The notes under the pieces are model-generated. The model worked only from the letters and a program-made list of their open reading frames with translations. It was not told where the DNA came from and made no database searches. Below, piece after piece: positions 1 to 9,043 of a stretch of 64,000 bases of DNA. Source of the DNA: GAS188 sp963713805 (GTDB lineage Bacteria > Pseudomonadota > Alphaproteobacteria > Rhizobiales > Beijerinckiaceae); contig CAVQNF010000039.1 of the NCBI GenBank assembly GCA_963713805.1, forward strand, positions 372,001-436,000, in the 5' to 3' direction. How positions within the stretch are numbered: the stretch's first letter is position 1; each line of letters starts with the position of its first letter. The position numbers were made by a program, and so were the translations under genes.

Positions 1-1
1 T

Positions 2-1210
2 TACTGGGAAGAACCGGCGCTGGCGCGTTTCTTGACGCGGCTCGGATCGTTCTCTCGCCTCATCCTTTTCGACAAGCGCGGTACCGGCCTCTCCGACAGG
101 GTCACGGACATGCCCACTCTCGAAGTGCGCATGGACGATGTGCGGGCGGTGATGGATAGCGTCGGAACCGATCGAGCGGCGCTCTTCGGCACTTCAGAGG
201 GCGGTCCGATGTGTGCCCTCTTCAGCGCCACCTACCCGGAACGCATCTCGTCACTGATCATGCACGGCAGCTACCCACGCCGGACGAGAACCGAGGATTA
301 CGCCTGGGGACCGACCGAAGAAGAGCACCGGGCTTTTATCGACCAGATGCGGCGTGACTGGGGAGGCCCCTTCGGTCTCGACGCGCGGGCGCCCAGCATG
401 GCGGGCGACGTGCATTTTCGCCAATGGTGGGCGCGCATGCTCAGAATGAGCGCAAGCCCCGCGGCCGTGACGGCGCTCACCACGATGAATGCCGAAATAG
501 ACATCCGGCACATTCTTCCTGCGATCCGGGTGCCGACCTTGATCCTCCACAGCTTACGCGATGCCGCGATCGACATCGGAGCGAGCCGTTACATGGCGGG
601 CCGGATTCCAGGCGCGAGGCTGGTCGAGTTGCCGGGACCCGACCATCTCGTGTGGCTGAGCGATGCGGATACCGTCCTCGGCGAGGTCGAGGAATTCCTC
701 ACGGGCGTCCGGCACAGCACCGAGCCCGATCGCATCCTGGCCACGGTTCTGTTCACCGACATCGTGAGCGCCACCGAGAAGGCCTCGAGCGTCGGCGATC
801 GTCGCTGGCATGATCTCCTGGATAGCCATCATGGCCTTGTGCGTCGCGAGCTCACACGCTTCCGCGGCCGCGAGATCAACACGACCGGAGACGGCTTCTT
901 TGCTGCTTTCGATGGACCGGCACGCGCAATCCGCTGCGCTCGCGCCATTTCGGACGGCGTCCAATCGCTTGGCCTCAACATTCGCGCCGGCCTTCATACC
1001 GGGGAATGCGAGGTCATCGGCGAGGAGATCGGCGGGATCGTCGTCCACATCGGCGCCCGGATCGCGGCGCTCGCCGCGCCTGGCGAAGTGCTGGTTTCGA
1101 GCACCGTCAAGGATCTCGTCGCCGGCTCCGGATTGAGCTTTCGCGATCACGGCGCCGCATGTCTCAAGGGTGTTCCCGGCGAATGGCGACTTTATTCCGC
1201 CGAGCAATGA
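2..1210 (+). CDS. Alpha/beta hydrolase fused to a class III nucleotide cyclase (5'-truncated)
   Basis: The reading frame runs in from the left window edge, so the N-terminus is missing; 402 residues are present. The first half is an alpha/beta hydrolase: an HG-less but typical strand-turn region with FDKRGTGLS, and a nucleophile elbow GTSEGG (GxSxG type). A candidate acid/His pair lies near PGPDHLVWL. From about residue 245 a class III adenylate/guanylate cyclase domain follows, with ATVLFTDIV (first metal Asp), TTGDGFF (second metal Asp) and RAGLHTGE. The family is known as hydrolase-cyclase fusions, thought to couple ligand sensing or hydrolysis to cAMP formation; the ligand is unknown. No transmembrane segment is visible, so it is probably cytoplasmic. 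It stops 135 bp before the end of the convergent lipoprotein gene. Confidence 0.85.
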   Translation, partial: YWEEPALARFLTRLGSFSRLILFDKRGTGLSDRVTDMPTLEVRMDDVRAVMDSVGTDRAALFGTSEGGPMCALFSATYPERISSLIMHGSYPRRTRTEDYAWGPTEEEHRAFIDQMRRDWGGPFGLDARAPSMAGDVHFRQWWARMLRMSASPAAVTALTTMNAEIDIRHILPAIRVPTLILHSLRDAAIDIGASRYMAGRIPGARLVELPGPDHLVWLSDADTVLGEVEEFLTGVRHSTEPDRILATVLFTDIVSATEKASSVGDRRWHDLLDSHHGLVRRELTRFRGREINTTGDGFFAAFDGPARAIRCARAISDGVQSLGLNIRAGLHTGECEVIGEEIGGIVVHIGARIAALAAPGEVLVSSTVKDLVAGSGLSFRDHGAACLKGVPGEWRLYSAEQ

Positions 1211-1345
1211 GCGGCGGATGGCCGCCCCGTTGGGGAACGGCGCGGCGCGATGAGGGTCTCGGCCCTATCTCGTGCTTGCCCGGATTGCGTGGCGCGACAC
1301 ATATCGCGCCCGCCGGCAGATGCGCCAAAGAACGCTGCTGGCCAC

Positions 1346-2092
1346 CTACGACTTGGCCTTGCGACGCTTGTGCGCGGGGAGCCGCAACCCCCGTTCTCCG
1401 CCTTGGCTCAGGCCCACGAAAACATCGGTCTCGTCGTCCTTGGGAATGGCGAAATCGGTGAGGACCGTATTGAAGAAGGCGCGCGACTCGCCCGGCGGTA
1501 TGGTTACCGAGAGGGTTTCGCGTTGCGAAGCAACCACCTTGTCCTTGAGGCGTGCCTCGAAGAGGAGCGGCACCGAGAAGGTGCCCGGCGCACCGGCAGG
1601 GCCGAGGAGCACGGAACCCTCGACGCCGAGCTTCATGGTGATGCTCGCACCCGCGTCCTTGCACTCGCGCGCGAGATTGGTGATCGATATCTGATGGCGC
1701 AAGGCCTGTGCGCCCGCCTCCGCACCGCCGGCGAAATCGCGGATCGAGGCGCCGTTGGCGGAGACGTCGAGCACCGGGCAGCTGAAGTCGTCCTGCTGGT
1801 TGACCACGTTCGGAAAGCGGGCCTGCGCGGCAGGAGCCGGCACCTGCGCCGGCGCCGGACCTCCCATCGCGAGATTCTGCAGGAAGGATTTGGTCGGCGA
1901 CGGCGCCGCCGGCTGGGTATCGTCATCCGAGCCGCCGCCGAAACCGAGCGAGCCGCAGGCCGAAAGGCAGGCCAGGAGCGCGAAGCCGGCGAGCAGGCGC
2001 AGCGGGTTCGATAGGGGCCCGCGCGGACCCCCGTCGTCGAGCCTCGAGCCCGCTCTGCGTTTCGTTCTCTCGATCATCGCGAAAAGTCCCAT
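1346..2092 (-). CDS. Putative outer-membrane or periplasmic lipoprotein, unknown function
   Basis: This encodes 248 residues from the ATG at 2092 (MGLFAMIERTKRR); an upstream in-frame ATG at 2188 would overlap ialB and is less likely. Residues ~30-45 form a hydrophobic signal ending in the lipobox LSAC, so the mature protein should be lipidated on that Cys. The rest is Pro/Ala-rich and then a beta-rich globular region (VVNQQDDFSCPVLDV, ISITNLAREC, VTIPPGESRAFFNTV) with paired cysteines, ending in a basic tail KRRKAKS. It resembles the alphaproteobacterial conserved lipoproteins described only as hypothetical. It lies just downstream of ialB on the same strand (67 bp), so the two may be co-transcribed envelope proteins. 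Confidence 0.7.
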   Translation of the reverse strand: MGLFAMIERTKRRAGSRLDDGGPRGPLSNPLRLLAGFALLACLSACGSLGFGGGSDDDTQPAAPSPTKSFLQNLAMGGPAPAQVPAPAAQARFPNVVNQQDDFSCPVLDVSANGASIRDFAGGAEAGAQALRHQISITNLARECKDAGASITMKLGVEGSVLLGPAGAPGTFSVPLLFEARLKDKVVASQRETLSVTIPPGESRAFFNTVLTDFAIPKDDETDVFVGLSQGGERGLRLPAHKRRKAKS

Positions 2093-2159
2093 GAGTGTCC
2101 GGCGCTTCCTGCCAAATTCGGGAATGGAACCAAGTAGCGTCGCTATACCCGGATCGCCT

Positions 2160-2705
2160 TCAAGGTAAAGCGTCGAATGCCTTGGCAAATCCGTTGAGCG
2201 AGACCGGAATGCCCACCCCGTCGTCCGGCGACTGGAAGACGATGAAGGTCGCCGTGGTTCCCGTCTTCAACTGGCCGATCAGCTTGTCGTCCATCTCGAC
2301 TTCGCTGAAGCAGCCGCTGCCGAAGCAATGGGCGAAAGGCACATGGCCTACGTCCACCTGGTCGATCTTCAGGCCAAGCCCGGTCGGCAGGAAAACGAAG
2401 GGCGGCGCCACCACGCGCATCAGGGGCTTTTTCTTGTCCACGGGCTTGAGCACGATCACCACGAGCGTGATGTTCGGACGGTCCTCCGCGACCACGTTCT
2501 GGACCAGCGCGCACTGCTCCCCTTTGGCCCCCGTGGGGGTGTCGCAGCGCGTCTCCCAATCGCCGTTCGTGGCCTTGATGATGCCCTCGGCCCCGCCAGG
2601 CGAGCCGGAGAGGACGCCGAAACCGAGGGCGAGGGCGAGAGCCGCGATCGAGGCGGCGATGCCGCGCCGGCGCCTTGCCTCAAGCCAACAGCTCGGTCCT
2701 GTCAT
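2160..2705 (-). CDS. Invasion-associated locus B (IalB) family protein
   Basis: The product has 181 residues from the ATG at 2705 (MTGPSCWLEARRRR); a start at 2765 would add 20 residues in front of the positive n-region. A signal peptide (ALALALGFGVLSGSPGGAEG) leads to the IalB fold: GDWETRCDT, EQCALVQNV, PVDKKKPLMRVVAP, PTGLGLKIDQ, PFAHCFGSGCFSEVEMD and a final segment with SLNGFAKAFDAL. Conserved Cys pairs (the C in WETRC and EQC, then HC and GC) match the family. IalB proteins are secreted or periplasmic and widespread in Rhizobiales; the name comes from Bartonella erythrocyte invasion, but a role in invasion should not be assumed here. It is divergent from coxB across about 290 bp. Confidence 0.87.
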   Translation of the reverse strand: MTGPSCWLEARRRRGIAASIAALALALGFGVLSGSPGGAEGIIKATNGDWETRCDTPTGAKGEQCALVQNVVAEDRPNITLVVIVLKPVDKKKPLMRVVAPPFVFLPTGLGLKIDQVDVGHVPFAHCFGSGCFSEVEMDDKLIGQLKTGTTATFIVFQSPDDGVGIPVSLNGFAKAFDALP

Positions 2706-2997
2706 CGCGGCCTCGTCACTCGGGTCTGATCGGCGCGGCACGGCCGCTGGCGCCGTTCGGACCACGCGATTTTGTCGCTGTCAAGGAAACCGTGTGGCGC
2801 CGTCGTTCCCACCCGTCACGGCTTCCAAAGCTGCGGCCGCGCCCCGAAAGCCATGCCGAAGATGCGGCAATTAGGCGGGGACGGCGGCGTTGCGCCCCGC
2901 ACGCGTTTGTGGTTTGACGCGCCAGGGCAACCGCTCGACCGCCGCGCCGTTGCGGGGCGCGCGGGCTGATCGGGCTATCGTCATGACGAGGAACAGA

Positions 2998-3885
2998 ATG
3001 TTGAGGAAAGCCAGGGCGGGCGCGATCGCGGCGCTTTCGAGCCTTGCCGCGGCGCTTCACGCGAGCGCCGCCTTCGCCGAAGCGATCGGCCAGCCCCGCC
3101 CCTGGCAGCTGGGGTTGCAGCCGCAAGTGACGGAGATCGGCGAAAGAATCGATTCGCTCCATGACGGGTTGCTCGTGATCATCACGCTCATCACCGTATT
3201 CGTTCTCGCCATCATTCTCTACGCCCTGTATCGCTTCCACGAGACGCGCAACCCCGTCCCGAGCAGGACGACGCATAACACCTTCCTCGAGATCGTCTGG
3301 ACGATCGTGCCGGTCATGATCCTGGTCGGGATCGCCATCCCTTCGTTCAGCCTCCTGCGATTCAAGCTCGTTCCGCCGCCGGCCGACATCGTGATGAAGG
3401 CGACGGGTTCGCAATGGCTATGGAGCTATGATTATCCGAAAGACCAGGGCGGCGGCTTCACCATGGTCTCCAGGATGCTCGACGAGAAGGAGCGTGCCCA
3501 GTTGATCGCGAGCGGCACCTCGCCCGAAGACGCTCCGCGACTTCTGGCGGTGGACAACGAGGTCGTGCTGCCGGTCGGCAAGGTCATCCGGGTCGAGGTC
3601 ACCTCGACCGACGTGATCCACGGCTTCAATTTGCCGGCCTTCGGGGTGAAGGTGAATGCCATACCCGGCCGCAACAACGAGGTCTGGTTCAAGGTCGACA
3701 AGGAAGGCCTCTACTACGGCCAATGCACGCAGGTCTGCGGCGACCAGCATTCGGAGATGCCGCTCGCCTTCCATATCGTCTCGCCTGAACGCTATGCCGA
3801 ATGGCTGAAGGAGGCGAAGACGAAATACGCTTCGAACGATAGCTCGCCTGCGCGCGTTGCCGACGCAGGGCCGCCCGCGCCTTGA
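2998..3885 (+). CDS. coxB: Cytochrome c oxidase subunit II
   Basis: This is subunit II of an aa3-type oxidase, which receives electrons from cytochrome c through the binuclear CuA site. I chose the ATG at 2998 because GAGGA lies 5 bp upstream and it begins a clean signal peptide (MLRKARAGAIAALSS, cleavage near AFAEA); an ATG at 2983 is also possible. Two transmembrane helices follow (LLVIITLITVFVLAIILYAL and FLEIVWTIVPVMILVGIAI). The periplasmic cupredoxin domain has the CuA ligands: His in TDVIHGF, then CTQVCGDQHSEM giving two Cys, His and Met, with GQ before. Length (295 residues) is normal. It heads the oxidase operon, 65 bp before ctaD. Confidence 0.97.
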   Translation: MLRKARAGAIAALSSLAAALHASAAFAEAIGQPRPWQLGLQPQVTEIGERIDSLHDGLLVIITLITVFVLAIILYALYRFHETRNPVPSRTTHNTFLEIVWTIVPVMILVGIAIPSFSLLRFKLVPPPADIVMKATGSQWLWSYDYPKDQGGGFTMVSRMLDEKERAQLIASGTSPEDAPRLLAVDNEVVLPVGKVIRVEVTSTDVIHGFNLPAFGVKVNAIPGRNNEVWFKVDKEGLYYGQCTQVCGDQHSEMPLAFHIVSPERYAEWLKEAKTKYASNDSSPARVADAGPPAP

Positions 3886-3950
3886 ACCACGGCCGAGACC
3901 GGCTGCACATTCATAAGACTGGCCGCAAGACTAGCTGAAGGAAATCCGCC

Positions 3951-5591
3951 ATGGCCTACGGCGCAGCTTTCAACCCTCATGCCGAACATCCGGCCTCCGC
4001 CAGCCACGCCGCGCATCCCACGGGTCTGCGGCGCTGGCTGTTCTCGACGAATCACAAGGACATCGGCACGCTTTATCTGGGTTTGGCGATCGTCGGCATG
4101 TTCATCGGCGGCACCTTCTCGATCCTGATGCGCATCAACCTGCAATCGCCGGGACATCATTTGTTCTCCGACGGGCAGATGTACAACGTGATCGTCACCG
4201 GCCACGGCCTGATCATGATCTTCTTCGTGATCATGCCGGCCTTGATCGGCGGCCTAGGCAATTGGTTCGTGCCCCTGATGATCGGCGCGCCCGACATGGC
4301 CTTTCCGCGCATGAACAACCTGTCCTTCTGGTTCACCGCCGGAGGCATGTGCCTTCTCCTCCTGTCGACGCAGATGGAGGGCGCTCCCGGCGCCAACGGC
4401 GTCGGCGCCGGATGGACGCTCTATGCGCCCTTCTCGACCCTCGGGCATCCCGGGCCGGCGGTCGATTTCGGCATCCTGGCGCTGCACACCGCGGGCGCGG
4501 GGTCGATCCTCGGCGCCATCAACTTCATCACCACGATCCTCAACATGCGCGCCCCCGGCATGACGCTGCACCGCATGCCGCTCTTCGTCTGGTCGGAGCT
4601 CGTCACGGCGTTCTTGTTGCTGCTGGCCTTGCCGGTGCTCGCCGGCGCCATCACCATGCTGCTCACCGACCGTAACTTCGGCACGACCTTCTACGACCCG
4701 GCCGGCGGCGGCGACCCGATCCTCTACCAGCATCTCTTCTGGTTCTTCGGCCACCCCGAAGTCTACATCATGATCCTGCCGGCCTTCGGCATCGTCAGCC
4801 AGGTCATCTCGACCTTCTCGAAGAAGCCGATCTTCGGCTATCTCGGCATGGCCTACGCGATGGTCGCGATCGCCGTGATCGGCTTCGTGGTCTGGGCCCA
4901 CCATATGTTCACCGCCGGGCTTTCCCTCGACACGCAACGCTATTTCACCGCCGCGACCATGGTGATCGCCGTGCCCACGGGCGTGAAGATCTTTTCCTGG
5001 ATCGCGACGATGTGGGGCGGCTCGATTCGCCTCACCGCCCCGATGCTCTGGGCGATCGGCTTCCTGTTCCTGTTCACGATCGGCGGCGTGACCGGTGTCG
5101 TCCTCGCCAACGCCGGCGTCGATCACGTGCTCCACAACACCTATTACGTGGTCGCTCACTTCCACTATGTTCTGTCGCTCGGGGCCGTGTTCGGCATCTT
5201 GTGCGGCTGGTACTATTGGTTCCCGAAGATGACCGGCTACATCATCCCCGACTGGATGGGCAAGACGCATTTCTGGATCGCGTTCATCGGCTCGAACGTG
5301 ACCTTCTTCCCGATGCACTTCCTCGGGCTTGCCGGCATGCCGCGCCACTATTTCGACTATCCGGACGCCTATGCGCATTGGCATTTCATCGCCTCGGTCG
5401 GCTCCTACATCTTCGCGGCCGGTATGATCTTCTTCGTCTTTGTCAATCTCTACGCCTATTTCATCCGCAAGGAGCCGGCCGGCAACAATCCATGGGGCGC
5501 CGGCGCCACCACGCTCGAATGGACCTTGCCGTCGCCGCCGCCGTTCCATCAATACGAAGTGCTGCCGCGCATCACGGGCGGGGATCATTGA
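3951..5591 (+). CDS. ctaD: Cytochrome c oxidase subunit I
   Basis: The product (546 residues) is the catalytic heme-copper subunit that reduces O2 and pumps protons. The start has GAAGGAAATC 4-13 bp upstream. About twelve membrane helices are visible. Diagnostic motifs are WLFSTNHKDIGTLY near the N-terminus, the CuB/cross-linked Tyr motif GHPEVYIMILPAFG, the double-His HHMFTAG region, and HNTYYVVAHFHYVLS with the heme a3 and heme a His ligands. D- and K-pathway residues fall in the normal helices (GNWFVPLMIG; EVYIM with the Tyr), so this is an A1-type oxidase. The ctaB start lies 28 bp downstream. Confidence 0.98.
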   Translation: MAYGAAFNPHAEHPASASHAAHPTGLRRWLFSTNHKDIGTLYLGLAIVGMFIGGTFSILMRINLQSPGHHLFSDGQMYNVIVTGHGLIMIFFVIMPALIGGLGNWFVPLMIGAPDMAFPRMNNLSFWFTAGGMCLLLLSTQMEGAPGANGVGAGWTLYAPFSTLGHPGPAVDFGILALHTAGAGSILGAINFITTILNMRAPGMTLHRMPLFVWSELVTAFLLLLALPVLAGAITMLLTDRNFGTTFYDPAGGGDPILYQHLFWFFGHPEVYIMILPAFGIVSQVISTFSKKPIFGYLGMAYAMVAIAVIGFVVWAHHMFTAGLSLDTQRYFTAATMVIAVPTGVKIFSWIATMWGGSIRLTAPMLWAIGFLFLFTIGGVTGVVLANAGVDHVLHNTYYVVAHFHYVLSLGAVFGILCGWYYWFPKMTGYIIPDWMGKTHFWIAFIGSNVTFFPMHFLGLAGMPRHYFDYPDAYAHWHFIASVGSYIFAAGMIFFVFVNLYAYFIRKEPAGNNPWGAGATTLEWTLPSPPPFHQYEVLPRITGGDH

Positions 5592-5619
5592 GCCGGCGGC
5601 GCGCCAGGGTATTCAGGTG

Positions 5620-6576
5620 ATGACGCTCGCAACCGACGCCATCGCCAAGACCGGCCGGAGCGACACCGGCCCGGCGATCTCGCTGCGATCGCCCGGGGAT
5701 TTTTTCGCGCTGCTCAAGCCGCGCGTCATGTCGCTCGTCGTGTTCACCGCGCTCACCGGGCTGATGCTCGCGCCCTCGCGTCCGTATCCGGTGATCGCCT
5801 TCATCTCGATCCTCGCGATCGCGGTCGGGGCGGGTGCCGCGGGCTGCCTCAACATGTGGTGGGACGCCGATATCGACGCGCTCATGAGCCGCACGCGAAA
5901 CCGTCCCATCCCGGCGGGCCGCATCACTCGCGAAGCTGCGCTCGGCTTCGGCCTCGTGATGTCGGCGGGGTCGGTCATCATGCTTGGCCTCGCCGCCAAT
6001 TGGACGGCCGCCTTCCTCCTCGCCTTCACCATTTTCTTCTACATCGTCGTCTATTCGATGTGGCTGAAGCGCTCGACGCCGCAGAACATCGTGATCGGCG
6101 GGGCGGCGGGCGCCTTGCCGCCGATGATCGGCTATGCGGCGGCCACGGGTGACGTCACGCTCGACGCCGCCGTCTTGTTCGCCATCATCTTCCTGTGGAC
6201 CCCCCCGCACAGCTGGGCGCTGGCCCTATTCCGCTCGCAGGATTACGCCCGCGCCAAGGTCCCGATGCTGCCTGTCGCTTCGGGCCGGTCGGCCACTCGC
6301 GCGCAGATCCTCGTCTACACGCTCCTCCTCGTTCCCACCGGGCTCGCACCCTCACTTCTCGGATTCGGCGGGTTGTCCTACGGGCTCGTGGCTCTGCTCA
6401 TGGGCGGGGGCATGCTGCATCTTGCCGTCAAGCTCTATCGGCAGCGTGACGAGAAGGCGGCCGATCTCGCGGCGAAGCAGCTTTTCGGATTTTCGATCCT
6501 CTATCTCGCCACCCTGTTCGGCGTTCTCCTTGCCGAGCGCGTCGTCGCGCTCGCCTTGGCGGGGGGCATGTCGTGA
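5620..6576 (+). CDS. ctaB: Protoheme IX farnesyltransferase (heme O synthase)
   Basis: The enzyme transfers a farnesyl group to the heme B vinyl side chain, the first step of heme A synthesis for the oxidase encoded around it. The product has 318 residues from the ATG at 5620 (GTG at 5617 is the adjacent alternative). It shows the UbiA-type prenyltransferase signature with the Asp-rich loop NMWWDADIDALMSRTRNRP and a second polar loop near SQDYARAKVPML, plus about eight or nine membrane helices. The PPHSWALAL segment is typical of CtaB. The stop codon overlaps the ATG of the next small gene (TGATG), which suggests translational coupling. Confidence 0.97.
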   Translation: MTLATDAIAKTGRSDTGPAISLRSPGDFFALLKPRVMSLVVFTALTGLMLAPSRPYPVIAFISILAIAVGAGAAGCLNMWWDADIDALMSRTRNRPIPAGRITREAALGFGLVMSAGSVIMLGLAANWTAAFLLAFTIFFYIVVYSMWLKRSTPQNIVIGGAAGALPPMIGYAAATGDVTLDAAVLFAIIFLWTPPHSWALALFRSQDYARAKVPMLPVASGRSATRAQILVYTLLLVPTGLAPSLLGFGGLSYGLVALLMGGGMLHLAVKLYRQRDEKAADLAAKQLFGFSILYLATLFGVLLAERVVALALAGGMS

Positions 6577-6737
6577 TGCGCGAGGTCAAGGGCGGCCTGG
6601 TCCTGAGCGAGGAGGAGAAGCGCCGCCGCCGGCAACGCTCGGTCGCGCTTGCGCTCGTGCTCGGCGCGCTGGTGCTGCTGTTCTACGCCATCTCCATCAT
6701 CAAACAGGGCGCGGCACTGAACGTGCTGCATTCGTGA
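6576..6737 (+). CDS. Small single-pass membrane protein of the cox operon (CoxF-like)
   Basis: This 53-residue ORF starts on the ATG that overlaps the ctaB stop and ends two bases before the ctaG ATG. It has a charged N-terminal segment (LSEEEKRRRRQRS) and one transmembrane helix (VALALVLGALVLLFYAISI) followed by KQGAALNVLHS. A small protein of this shape at this position is usual between ctaB and ctaG in alphaproteobacterial oxidase operons, where it is called CoxF or left hypothetical; a role in oxidase assembly is inferred only from position. The tight spacing on both sides argues strongly that it is translated. Confidence 0.8.
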   Translation: MREVKGGLVLSEEEKRRRRQRSVALALVLGALVLLFYAISIIKQGAALNVLHS

Positions 6738-6738
6738 G

Positions 6739-7347
6739 ATGAGCGAGGATATTCGCCACCCGCAACCGCTGGGAAGGCCGCGCTCTCGCGGCTCCCGGCG
6801 CACGGCGATCGCCGCGGCCGTCGCCGCGGCCATGATGCTCGCCATTTCATTCGCGGCCGTGCCGGCGTATCGGCTGTTCTGCCGGGCGACCGGATTTGCC
6901 GGCACGCCGCTCGTGGCGACGCAAGCCCCGGTCCACAGCCTCGGCCAGATGATGGTGGTGCGTTTCGACGCCAATGTCGCGCCAGGCCTCGCTTGGGAGT
7001 TCGCGCCCGAAGCACCCTTCGTGCATTTGCATCTCGGCGAGACGAAGACGGTCGAGTTCCGCGTCAGGAACGAAGGCGATCAGCCCGCCTCCGCGGTCGC
7101 GGCCTTCAACATCCAGCCTGACCTTGCAGCCCAATATTTCAACAAGCTGAGTTGCTTTTGCTTCAACGAGACGGTGTTGAAGCCGCATGAGACCCGAGAC
7201 CTGCCGGTCGTGTTCTTCGTCGATCCGGCGCTCGCCAGGGACAAGGATATCCGATCCTTGACCTCGATCACCTTGTCCTACACGTTTTTTGCCTCCAAGA
7301 CCGGCAAGTCGCAAGCCTCGACGGCGGCCCCGACACGCCTGAACTGA
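6739..7347 (+). CDS. ctaG: Cytochrome c oxidase assembly protein CtaG (Cox11 family)
   Basis: Cox11/CtaG delivers copper to the CuB site of subunit I. The product (202 residues) has an N-terminal membrane anchor (IAAAVAAAMMLAISFAAVPA) followed by the conserved YRLFCRATGFAGTP, where the Cys is a known copper-site residue. The periplasmic immunoglobulin-like domain carries the copper-binding motif LSCFCFNE. The C-terminal LTSITLSYTFF is also typical. It begins one base after the preceding small gene's stop and ends 17 bp before coxC, whose own SD (GAGAGAAAACC) is less strong. Confidence 0.96.
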   Translation: MSEDIRHPQPLGRPRSRGSRRTAIAAAVAAAMMLAISFAAVPAYRLFCRATGFAGTPLVATQAPVHSLGQMMVVRFDANVAPGLAWEFAPEAPFVHLHLGETKTVEFRVRNEGDQPASAVAAFNIQPDLAAQYFNKLSCFCFNETVLKPHETRDLPVVFFVDPALARDKDIRSLTSITLSYTFFASKTGKSQASTAAPTRLN

Positions 7348-7364
7348 GAAGCCGAGAGAAAACC

Positions 7365-8232
7365 ATGGCCGACGTCCACGCCAAGCATCACGATTATCAC
7401 CTCGTCGATCCGAGCCCTTGGCCGATCGTGGCCGCGGTTTCGGCCTTCTTGTCCGCCGTCGGCGCCATCATGTGGATGCACGACCTCGAGCTCGGCGGCA
7501 TGCGCTGCGGCCCCTATATCGCGGGCGTCGGCGCCATCGGCATCATCTACACCATGATCACCTGGTGGTCGGATGTGATCCACGAGGCGCAGGACCTGCA
7601 TCTGCACACGCGCGTCGTGCAACTCCACCACCGCTACGGCATGATGATGTTCATCGCCTCCGAGGTGATGTTCTTCGTCGCCTGGTTCTGGGCCTTCTTC
7701 GACTCCAGCCTCTTCACCGGCGATCAGATCGACTATGCGCGCGCCGCATTCACCGGCGGAGTTCTGGCCGCCGAAGGGCATCGAACCCTTCGATCCCTGG
7801 CACCTGCCGCTCCTGAACACGCTGATCCTGTTGACCTCGGGCACCACGGTGACCTGGGCGCATCACGCCCTGCTGCATGACGACCGCAAAGGGCTGAAGG
7901 CAGGTCTGTGGCTCACCATCCTGCTCGGGGCGGCGTTCACCAGCGTCCAGGCTTATGAGTACAGCCACGCCGAGTTCGGCTTCAAGGGCAATATCTTCGG
8001 CGCCACTTTCTTCATGGCGACCGGCTTCCACGGGTTTCACGTCATCATCGGCACAATCTTCCTGACCGTGTGCCTGTTGCGAGCCTATCGAGGGGATTTC
8101 ACGCCGAAGCAGCATCTCGGCTTCGAGTTCGCGGCCTGGTACTGGCATTTCGTCGATGTGGTGTGGCTGTTCCTCTTCTCCGCGATCTACGTCTGGGGGA
8201 CGGGCGGCGGCGCCGCCGTGCATGGTGGATAA
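7365..8232 (+). CDS. coxC: Cytochrome c oxidase subunit III (one frame break)
   Basis: Subunit III stabilises the oxidase core. The N-terminal part reads MADVHAKHHDYHLVDPSPWP through two to three helices (WWSDVIHEAQ, LHHRYGMMMFIASEVMFF). Near 7764 the frame moves by one base: skipping one C in GTTCTGG restores TGGVWPPKGIEPFDPWHLP and the rest follows without interruption (VTWAHHALLHDDRKG, FHGFHVIIGTIFL, FAAWYWHFVDVVWLFLF). The reconstructed length is normal for the family. The break is isolated within a clean operon and the gene is essential for a stable oxidase, so it is more likely an error than a loss of function. The stop overlaps the SURF1 start region by 11 bp. Confidence 0.92.
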
Positions 8233-9043
8233 GGACCGACGACGCGCAACCGCGGACGCGGATCGCGCATCGCCGACGAGCTTCGCGCGAGGGGGCGGCG
8301 GGGAAGGCCGAGCCGGGAGCCTCGTGGCACCGGCGGTCTTCACGCTCGTCGGGCTTGTCGTGCTGGGCGGGCTCGGCATCTGGCAGCTCGAACGCAAGGC
8401 CTGGAAGGAAGGCCTGATCGCGGCGATCGCCGAGCGCGTCGGCGCGCCGCCTGTCGACTTTCCACCCGAAAGCGCCTGGAACGGCCTGTCGCCCGAAAAC
8501 GACGAATATCGCCATGTTCGTGTCGCCGGCCGGTTTCTGAACGACAAGGAGGCCCATCTTCAGGCGAACCTCGTGAGCTCGGGGCCGGACGACGGCGCGC
8601 TGGGATACGACATCCTCACGCCGTTGGAGATGGCGGAGGGCGCCCTCGTCATCGTCAATCGCGGTTTCGTGCCGCTCGACAAAAAAGACGCGGCAACCCG
8701 CCTCAACGGACAGATCGAGGGCGAGACGAGTGTGTCGGGCCTGATCCGTTTCCCGCAATCGCATTCCTGGTTCATCCCGCCGGACGATCCCGGAAGGAAC
8801 GTCTGGTTCTCGCGCGACCCCGCTCCGATCGCCAAGGCCTATGGGTTGCGACGCGTGGCGCCGGTGATCGTCGACGCCGATCGAGGTGCCGAGCCCAGCG
8901 CCCTGCCGCGCGGCGGCCAGACGCGCATCTTCCTGCCCAATGACCATCTGCAATATGCGTTGACCTGGTTCGGCTTGGCGATCGTGCTCCTTTGCGTCTT
9001 CGTCGGCTACGCGCTTCGCCGGAGACGCGAGGCGCTGGCCTGA
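8222..9043 (+). CDS. SURF1 family oxidase assembly protein
   Basis: SURF1 proteins assist insertion of heme A into subunit I. The product has 273 residues from the ATG at 8222, which overlaps the end of coxC. Two terminal membrane helices bracket a periplasmic domain: VFTLVGLVVLGGLGIWQLERK at the N-terminus (GxWQxxR motif) and LTWFGLAIVLLCVFVGYAL at the C-terminus (the LTWFG element). Between them lie YRHVRVAGRF, ILTPLEM, VIVNRGFVPL and a PNDHLQYA segment, all family hallmarks. It closes the oxidase operon; 259 bp separate it from thrC. Confidence 0.95.
   Translation: MVDKDRRRATADADRASPTSFARGGGGEGRAGSLVAPAVFTLVGLVVLGGLGIWQLERKAWKEGLIAAIAERVGAPPVDFPPESAWNGLSPENDEYRHVRVAGRFLNDKEAHLQANLVSSGPDDGALGYDILTPLEMAEGALVIVNRGFVPLDKKDAATRLNGQIEGETSVSGLIRFPQSHSWFIPPDDPGRNVWFSRDPAPIAKAYGLRRVAPVIVDADRGAEPSALPRGGQTRIFLPNDHLQYALTWFGLAIVLLCVFVGYALRRRREALA

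Noticed and set aside
4254..5588. Minus-strand frame opposite ctaD
   Set aside because: His/Glu/Arg-rich with no motif. The plus strand is cytochrome oxidase subunit I.
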